Positions 57,255 through 64,000 of a stretch of 64,000 bases of DNA are shown here, piece by piece. The notes under the pieces were generated by a model. The model was given only the letters and a program-made list of their open reading frames with translations. It did not search any database and was not told the DNA's origin. The stretch's first letter is position 1, and each line of letters starts with the position of its first letter. The stretch is from contig CM056742.1 of the NCBI GenBank assembly GCA_029851415.1, forward strand, positions 188,647,344 to 188,711,343. The letters run 5' to 3'. The position numbers and the translations under genes were made by a program. This DNA comes from Eretmocerus hayati. Taxonomy: Eukaryota > Arthropoda > Insecta > Hymenoptera > Aphelinidae.

Positions 57255-58150
57255 GAAATAAATTATCTTAAAGCTTGGCAATTCTGTACGAAAAGGTTGG
57301 ACAACAACAAGCTCCATCACAGATTGATTGTCAATCATTGTTTTGATCCAAGTTTTGAAGTGAGTGCTGTTTGTGAGAGTTCCAACTCCTTGTTGCAAGA
57401 ATAGTGTACCTCAATCGCTGAACAGTGTCTCAGTTCACCACCATTCAATTCAGAACTTCGAAGAAACACTGATTGATCAACAAACTGTGATGGAGCTTGT
57501 CGTCATCCAACCTTTTCGTACAGAACTGCCAAGCTTTCAAGCTAGTTTATTTCTCAACCAAATTTTGTGTTCAAGGTCTGAACTAAATACAATTTGTTGT
57601 AGTTTCAACTACTTGTTGAGAAAAGTGTGCAACTCAATCTTAACCTGATGATTCAGTTGGAAGCTGAAAGTGCTCTGCTCACATCTCATTACTTGAAGCG
57701 AATCAAGTTTCTGATGTTTTTCATCACTCCGTAGATGAACTGATTGATCGGTCAAAGATTGGGAAGCTCTATTCTCTCAACCAGAAGATCAATCTAGACT
57801 TTGAATACAAACATTAGGTGGAAAATAAACTATCTTGAAGCCTAGCAGTTCTGTACAAAAAGGTTGGGTAACGAGAAGCTTCATCATAGTGAGTTTGTCA
57901 CAATCATTGTTTTCATCAAATTTCTGAATTGAATGTTGGTGAACTGGAACACTGTTCAGCCTTTGATGTGCACTATTCTTGCAGCAAGAGATTATAACTT
58001 CTTCAAACTGCATTCACTTCAGTACTTGCATGAAACAATGATTGACAAACAAACTGTGATGGAGCTCGTCGTTATCTAACTTTTTGGTACAGAACTGTCA
58101 AGCTCCAAGATCAAATTTTGATTCCGTCTGTATTGACTCATGGCTCACAC
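57255..58150. repeat. Older inverted repeats inside the left arm (mirrored in the right arm)
   Basis: A unit around GTACGAAAAGGTTGGA(C/T)(A/G)AC and AAGCTCCATCACAG occurs four times per arm with alternating orientation: about 57280 (+), 57530 (-), 57855 (+), 58085 (-). The pair at 57255-57600 is itself a diverged palindrome, and the pair at 57830-58130 is its inverted copy. The right arm repeats all of this at 58950-59850. Confidence 0.75.
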
Positions 58151-58227
58151 CCTCGACTTGAATTGACATTCACATCATTGTTGTCGCCTAATTGTTGCTG
58201 AATCATGTACGATTCAGTATACATGGT

Positions 58228-58311
58228 ACGCGATCCGGCTGCGACGCCACGCGATCCGGCCGCGACGCCACGCGATCCAGCCGCGACGCCACGCGATCCA
58301 GCCGCGACGCT
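58228..58311. repeat. Four 21-bp tandem repeats at the arm/loop junction
   Basis: The unit ACGCGATCCGGCCGCGACGCC, 21 bases with A/G and T/C variation, is repeated four times at the inner end of the left arm. The mirrored set is at about 58790-58873. Related GCGATCC...GCGACGC words also occur near 56880-56940. Confidence 0.85.
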
Positions 58312-60602
58312 CAAGTTTGACGATAGCAGTATTAGATCCTTTATTGCACGGAAAAAAATAGTTTGTTGGATTCACAAATGACAACAAAAGGTTTTGTGAT
58401 ATTCACAAACCAAACCGATCCCGGACAACAAACTAACGTATGTTAGATTTCCAAACTAACATTTGTTAGATTCACAAATAATCCGGTCTCGCTCTGATTC
58501 TAACAAACTGACTATTTGTAAAGATTCATGAGCCCAACAAATATAAACGTTTTTAGAGAGCAAGAAAAATTTTTGTTGATCTCGATGTCGCTCGGCCGTG
58601 TAGTTTCTCCTGAAATTCAAACAGCCTCCAGTTGCCTCTAGAATTATGATTGGATAAGAAGGCAGAATGGCGTCCGCGAGGGTAGAGAGGTGTTTGGCTG
58701 CATCAGTGCTCACGCCTGTTTTCCACCATCATTTCCACCGTGATATCGAGATGACTCATCTCTATTGGCTATGGGACATGTGAATTTCAACGCCTGCGGC
58801 CGGATCGCGTGGCGTCGCGGCTGGATCGCGTGGCGTCGCGGCCGGATCGCGTGGCGTCGCAGCCGGATCGCGTACCATGTATACTGAATCGTACATGATT
58901 CAGCAACAATTAGGCGACAACAATGATGTGAATGTCAATTCAAGTCGAGGGTGTGAGCCATGAGTCAATACAGACGGAATCAAAATTTGATCTTGGAGCT
59001 TGACAGTTCTGTACCAAAAAGTTAGATAACGACGAGCTCCATCACAGTTTGTTTGTCAATCATTGTTTCATGCAAGTACTGAAGTGAATGCAGTTTGAAG
59101 AAGTTATAATCTCTCGCTGCAAGAATAGTGCACATCAAAGGCTGAACAGTGTTCCAGTTCACCAACATTCAATTCAGAAATTTGATGAAAACAATGATTG
59201 TGACAAACTCACTATGATGAAGCTTCTCGTTACCCAACCTTTTTGTACAGAACTGCTAGGCTTCAAGATAGTTTATTTTCCACCTAATGTTTGTATTCAA
59301 AGTCTAGATTGATCTTCTGGTTGAGAGAATAGAGCTTCCCAATCTTTGACCGATCAATCAGTTCATCTACGGAGTGATGAAAAACATCAGAAACTTGATT
59401 CGCTTCAAGTAATGAGATGTGAGCAGAGCACTTTCAGCTTCCAACTGAATCATCAGGTTAAGATTGAGTTGCACACTTTTCTCAACAAGTAGTTGAAACT
59501 ACAACAAATTGTATTTAGTTCAGACCTTGAACACAAAATTTGGTTGAGAAATAAACTAGCTTGAAAGCTTGGCAGTTCTGTACGAAAAGGTTGGATGACG
59601 ACAAGCTCCATCACAGTTTGTTGATCAATCAGTGTTTCTTCGAAGTTCTGAATTGAATGGTGGTGAACTGAGACACTGTTCAGCGATTGAGGTACACTAT
59701 TCTTGCAACAAGGAGTTGGAACTCTCACAAACAGCACTCACTTCAAAACTTGGATCAAAACAATGATTGACAATCAATCTGTGATGGAGCTTGTTGTTGT
59801 CCAACCTTTTCGTACAGAATTGCCAAGCTTGAAGATAATTTATTTCCCAATCAATTTTTGTATTCAAAGTCCAAACTGAATGCAGTTTGTAATAGTTCAA
59901 AACTACTTGTTGAAAAAAATGTGCACCTCAATCTTCAACTAATGATTTTCAGTATGAATCTGCTTTGGCTCAGAGCATCAAGTATCTGGTGTCTTTCTCA
60001 CTTTGCAGATAAAGTGAATCAGAGCACTATTTTTGAAACAGTTGAAGCTATCACAAACTAGCTTGATCTCTGGTGGAAGTCAGAATCCAGCATCATCAGC
60101 ATCCTGAAAAACATGAATATTCACACGAAAACTGCAGTTGAGTTGAGATAACCTGCGAGATGGAGTGGCGTCGCGGCGGGATCGCGTAGCGTCGCGACTG
60201 GATCGCGGTAGCTAGATCGCGGGAAATGGAAATATTCCCGGCGCACGCGCACTGCCACATTCCTTGGCTCATGAATTGCCGCTGCTTCTGTGAACCTCAT
60301 TTTTCCGCATAAGTACAAAAATAATAATTATTTCGGAAAAACAAAAATACGTGCTGATAGAGGAGATCGGCCGCAATTCAGCACAAATTTCCCACAATTC
60401 CTGCGTTGTGTAATTTTTGCTAAAAAAATTGGGAAAATTTTCCCAGCACCCGAAAAGTTTTTATTTTTTTTTGGAAAAACTACGATAGCCACAAATTTTT
60501 TGCGAACGGATTCGTGATCCGCTATCAATGCACAATTGGAGAGTATTTTTTTTTTGGATATTTTTAATAACCGGGTGCCCACTTCACGGAAGTGCTTTTC
60601 GA

Positions 60603-61580
60603 AGGGCTTCCACTTAGTGACTCATACTCGGAGAAGGAAAGCCCAACCCCCAATACACTAGAAGGATGAAAAATTTGGTACTTCTGTGAAATTTTTATCC
60701 GAATTTGACGACATTTACAAAGCAACCAAGATGATAACTATTGGACGCGTCCACCAAACCTTTTTTCGATTCGGAACTCCGGTCACAAACCAAGAAAACA
60801 AATTCACAGTCATCACATCAAAAGGCTCGCCCATTTACTTTAGCTCATGGGCGACTATTCTCGACCTAATTTTCTCCCAAATCTCAAACTATCAGGGCTT
60901 GAACAGAATTTTCCCCAATTATTATATTCTGTTACTATTAACAGCGCACTATATACAACAGCTGCACATAGACCGAGCGATATTGAAAAAGTTTCAGAAT
61001 GATTCCAGCTCGGGCCCGTGAAATGAACCGTAATCGGAGATCTGATGAGGAATTTTCGTAGCAAGAATAGGAGATGAATTATCAGGAATAACCAGGAAAG
61101 AAAATATCTCAGCAATGTGCGACATTCCCATCGACAGTATAGAATCTGAGAATTTCTTTCAAGTACGACATTGTGACCACATCGTTATGGTATACGGTCC
61201 AAGGTGCATTTCCGTCCGGTTGCAAGACAATGGTCGGGTAGAATGATCGATTCGAACGGTGCGCGACTCAAGCGGCGATCGGTTCGCTAACTCGATGTAA
61301 ATATTACGTTCTGTGACTGCAGATTCGCATGTGATGAGCATAGGACAGGAGAGGCATATAATATGCGCGCATGGCGATGCATTCCTCATTGCCATTTCCA
61401 GAATACCGTGACCATACGGAACTCATAATCCTAATAGATGCACCAAAGTCTGCCTGAACGCTCTACGGGTCACGGCTACAAATCGCATTCGATCCCGACC
61501 GCTTTCTCAAAAATCGGTACTCTCATTTTTATTTACCGTGCCATATTGTCAGAGTCACATAATAGAAGCAAATTTTTTTT
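60603..61580. other. Unannotated sequence right of the fold-back element
   Basis: About 1 kb. A 111-codon plus-strand open frame (60686-61021) begins MKFLSEFDDIYKATKM. I do not recognise it and see no splice partners. Nothing else is supported. Confidence 0.35.
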
Positions 61581-61708
61581 TATCCTAGCGGGACTAAAGT
61601 ACGCACTTTGGCCCTTCATTTTTGGGTGTAATGTGATTCATTTCCACCCGGGTATCAAACTTTACTCCCTGAACGGACTTGTCATTGAAAAAAATCAGAA
61701 GTAAATTT

Positions 61709-61796
61709 TGCCCCGAGCGGGATTCGAACCCACGCCCAAGAGATTGGTGTGATCCTAAGGCTAGCGGTCTGTCGACCCCTCCACGGAGGATCACAC
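61709..61796 (-). other. tRNA-Leu(UAG)-like relic or tRNA-derived SINE head
   Basis: On the minus strand the 3' half matches a class II tRNA: loop CTTAGGA, variable-arm-like CCAATCTCTTGG, then GGCGTGGGTTCGAATCCCGC. GGTTCGAATCC is an exact RNA polymerase III B box. The acceptor stem and anticodon stem do not pair properly, so it is not a functional tRNA. Confidence 0.6.
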
Positions 61797-62111
61797 TTGA
61801 GGCGGCACTAATCGTCTAGATAACTCACGCATAGGCATACAACCTCTCATTAGGTCGTATTTTGTTGTTTTTGGATAAATAATGATTCGAGCGTTATACA
61901 AACGTATTCTGGAGAGATCATATTATTGAAAGGATCTCAAAAAAGTATCAATGAATATTAATTTTCAAAAACATTTTTCAAATAATATTCGAATATTGAG
62001 CTGTGTAACGTTGAATGGGAGAATATCAAGAGATCGATTCTGGTTGGAAATTCAGAAGAGTTGATATGATATTACAAAATGAGGATTTTTTAGACCATTT
62101 CGAAATCTTTT

Positions 62112-62202
62112 TTCAGTCGGGGGGCTCCGCCCCCCGAACCCCCCGGCGGGGGCTCCGCCCCCTGCACCCCCGCCGGGGCTCCGCCCCGGACCCCGTCCCC
62201 GC
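62112..62202. repeat. GC-rich palindromic repeat, copy 2
   Basis: TTTTTTCAGTCGGGGGG, then CTCCGCCCCCCGAACC and further GGGGCTCCGCCCC palindromes. Inverted relative to copy 1 at 52486-52560, with near-identity over about 70 bases. Confidence 0.8.
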
Positions 62203-62352
62203 CGCCCGCAACAATTGGCTTCGGTATTTCCAAGACGGCAATGTTAACAATGACGCGGTCGTTGTGGCCCACTGCGCCAAAGAATGCATGCCCGGATGAG
62301 CGCGTGGTTTCGGGGGGGGGGGGGGGCGTACTTTAGTCCCGTAGGATAAAAA

Positions 62353-62487
62353 ATAGCATACGCAACTCGGGAGTAATGTGGGCCTCAAACTCCCGGGTGT
62401 TTATCGCTCTCGGCTTCGCCTCGAGCGATAATCCACACCCGGGAGTAAAAGGCCCACTTTACTCCCTAGTTGCGTAATATACTATTC
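62353..62487. repeat. Long imperfect hairpin with GGCTTCGCC turn
   Basis: Left arm CGCAACTCGGGAGTAATGTGGGCC and AAACTCCCGGGTGT pair with the right side (CACACCCGGGAGT, GGCCCAC, ACTCCCTAGTTGCG). The apex is TATCGCTCTCGGCTTCGCC and on to GAGCGATA. Fold-back MITE-like, non-coding. Confidence 0.75.
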
Positions 62488-64000
62488 ATTTTTGTTTTCC
62501 TCGTCGAACAACGTACCTAGTACATTCGAACTCGTACTACAGAGCAACAAGTTTGAATTTATCATCTTGTTTGTGATATTATATATTCGTATTGCGAATA
62601 GCGTAAGTCAGTTTATAAGTATAGAGCTTGTTTCAGGATTTTTCGTCGATGGAGTACAAACGCCGAAAATCATTCGCAGATGGGCATTCCTTACATAGCA
62701 TTTTCAGCAAATTGATGGGAAAAAAATGGAGGCTATTATAGTTTGTAGTCGTACGTATCACCTCGCGTGGTCAAGTTGGCTTGGTAGATTGGTAACCGCA
62801 CATCAGATGCGCGCGGATTTTCGCGATTAGCAAATCGAAATTATCTATAAACCTCATAGAAAAGGCGTCGCATACATTTTTTGATGAATGAGAAACCCAA
62901 TCCTTCAGTTTTAGGGATATTACTGGTCTATTAATTTAATAAGTTTCTACCAGGGTCAGACAACTTTTAAAAACTGGTATTTGGCTCAAATAGCCGGTTA
63001 CTTATCATAGATGGACAACACAAACCCTCTAAACAGTCTCTCTTGCGAGACTGAATAAGGATGAAAACATTGCCTAGGTTTGATATTGTTTGAAATTTAT
63101 TATCTTTGTTGATTCAATGGCACGAAGAAATAAGGCAAACTCGAATTCAAATACAATGACGGGAGAATGAGAGCATCGATCACGCACTCTAGATCGACAC
63201 AGGAGAGAAATTTTTTTGTAAAAGCTGAAATTGGAAGGCGTAGCTTTAATGACTCGATTCGATGCCCATCACGAAATATAAGTCCAAGAGGGATTTATAA
63301 TTATAAGTGCGCTGATGTGCTATAATTAACATACGTAAAATGGTTTTGATGCTCTGCAGGAGCGCTTCAATTTCAAGGTCATTTTATACAAACGAACGAT
63401 CAATCGACGCTCACTCATTCAAATTCAGCTCCCTATCCACACAATGGCTCTAGACTTTTGAATCAATTACACAGTCATATCATTTTCCAAGCATACGCAT
63501 GTATAAAAATGCGTATGTACATACATCCCAAAGTTTTTTGCATGAAGATTTTACGAAAATGATGAGATTTTCGACGTACTTGAATGCACTATGGATACAG
63601 TTTAACGAAAAGAGGCAAGGCAATCGATATTTTTCAAATTGAAACTGCTTTCACGTATAACGTAAATGTACCCAACCTGCCCTCTGTACTGGATATCCCC
63701 CCCCTTCCCCCTCCCCCAATATGCTGATCTCAGAAGTGGGCAATCATTGATCTATGCACAATTTTTTTATGTTCGTTATGTTTCGTTATGTTGAAATATG
63801 AAGAGTTCAATGATTCAGACCGAACCTGGATGATTAATGCGTCTCTCAGGATATATAAAGTGAGCTCTTGCATTTTTCGTGTTTGCACGGAAGCTGCTCA
63901 AGAAACTGCGTCTCATAAACCCGGTGTAAAAGTTTTTCAACCAATCTCAACTTACTTTAGCGCATTCGATTTCCTGTCTCAAGACCTTCAAAATCCTTTC
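62488..64000. other. Unannotated AT-rich sequence to window end
   Basis: About 1.5 kb with no gene, repeat element or RNA recognised, apart from a C-rich run near 63700-63717. Confidence 0.5.

Larger units (their letters stand above)
56500..60602. mobile_element. Large fold-back transposon, 4.1 kb, with 9-bp target duplication
   Basis: The element spans 56509-60593. Left arm 56509-58305 and right arm 58796-60593 are inverted copies with only a few differences seen by eye (for example a 9 versus 10 A/T run and single changes near 57270 and 56752), so identity exceeds about 99%. A unique 490-base loop (58306-58795) separates them. The direct repeat GCTTTTCGA flanks it at 56500-56508 and 60594-60602. 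Nine-base duplications and very long inverted repeats are known for Drosophila fold-back (FB) and Mutator-like elements. No transposase is visible in arms or loop, so it is non-autonomous. Paired open frames on opposite strands are products of the symmetry. Confidence 0.93.
61581..62348. repeat. Inverted-repeat pair enclosing a tRNA-like sequence and a GC-rich repeat
   Basis: TATCCTAGCGGGACTAAAGTACGC at 61581-61604 is repeated inverted, with one base missing, at 62327-62348. The pair could be the ends of a 768-bp composite element. A poly-G run (62311-62326) abuts the right copy. Confidence 0.6.

Noticed and set aside
58456..58713. 85-codon minus-strand open frame in the fold-back loop
   Set aside because: No recognised motif; considered as a transposase fragment but it has no DDE-like or zinc-finger features.
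56573..60582. Seven pairs of open frames with identical proteins on opposite strands
   Set aside because: Created by the fold-back symmetry; none shows a transposase or other domain.
60686..61021. 111-codon plus-strand open frame
   Set aside because: No recognised homology, no splice partners; not strong enough to call a gene.
61709..61796. Functional tRNA-Leu
   Set aside because: Acceptor and anticodon stems do not pair; only the T arm and B box are well formed.

Overview
This window is eukaryotic nuclear DNA, most probably from an insect. Genes are split by spliceosomal introns with GT..AG ends on both strands and the background is AT-rich. The gene set also points to insects: a RASSF protein with an N-terminal LIM domain and a RhoL-like Rho GTPase are arthropod/insect-type features. 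The order within insects is not resolved. The many fold-back repeats would suit a repeat-rich genome such as a hemipteran, but that is a weak inference.

Layout. 0.5-2.5 kb (-): RTN4IP1-like oxidoreductase. 3.5-5.1 kb (+): protein O-fucosyltransferase 1. 5.4-8.0 kb (-): carnitine/choline acyltransferase, convergent with the fucosyltransferase. 8.8-9.9 kb: two nested MITE-like DNA elements. 10.1-17.8 kb: a complete, recent Ty1/copia retrotransposon with identical 193-bp LTRs and a 5-bp target duplication. 21.5-28.7 kb (-): RASSF tumour-suppressor homologue in nine exons. 29.7-36.4 kb (-): prosaposin with up to nine saposin B and two saposin A domains. 37.5-44.0 kb (+): Rab35. 49.4-50.0 kb (+): nuclear cap-binding protein subunit 2. 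51.4-55.8 kb (-): RhoL-like GTPase. 56.5-60.6 kb: a 4.1-kb fold-back transposon with about 1.8-kb arms and a 9-bp target duplication. 60.6-64 kb: repeats and a tRNA-Leu-like relic. The host genes look like unrelated housekeeping and signalling genes; no operon-like logic is evident.

Exon structures were assembled by hand by matching splice sites and reading phase. For most genes every exon junction is in phase and total coding lengths divide by three, which gives good confidence. Large introns and intergenic regions hold nested inverted repeats, which are the dominant non-coding feature of the window.

The most interesting observation is inside the copia element. Two small upstream exons join in phase either to the Gag-Pol reading frame or to a small acidic exon just before the 3' LTR. 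This predicts an alternatively spliced 91-residue accessory protein that shares its N-terminus with an extended Gag-Pol. The second is the large, nearly perfect fold-back element whose arms themselves consist of older, diverged inverted repeats.
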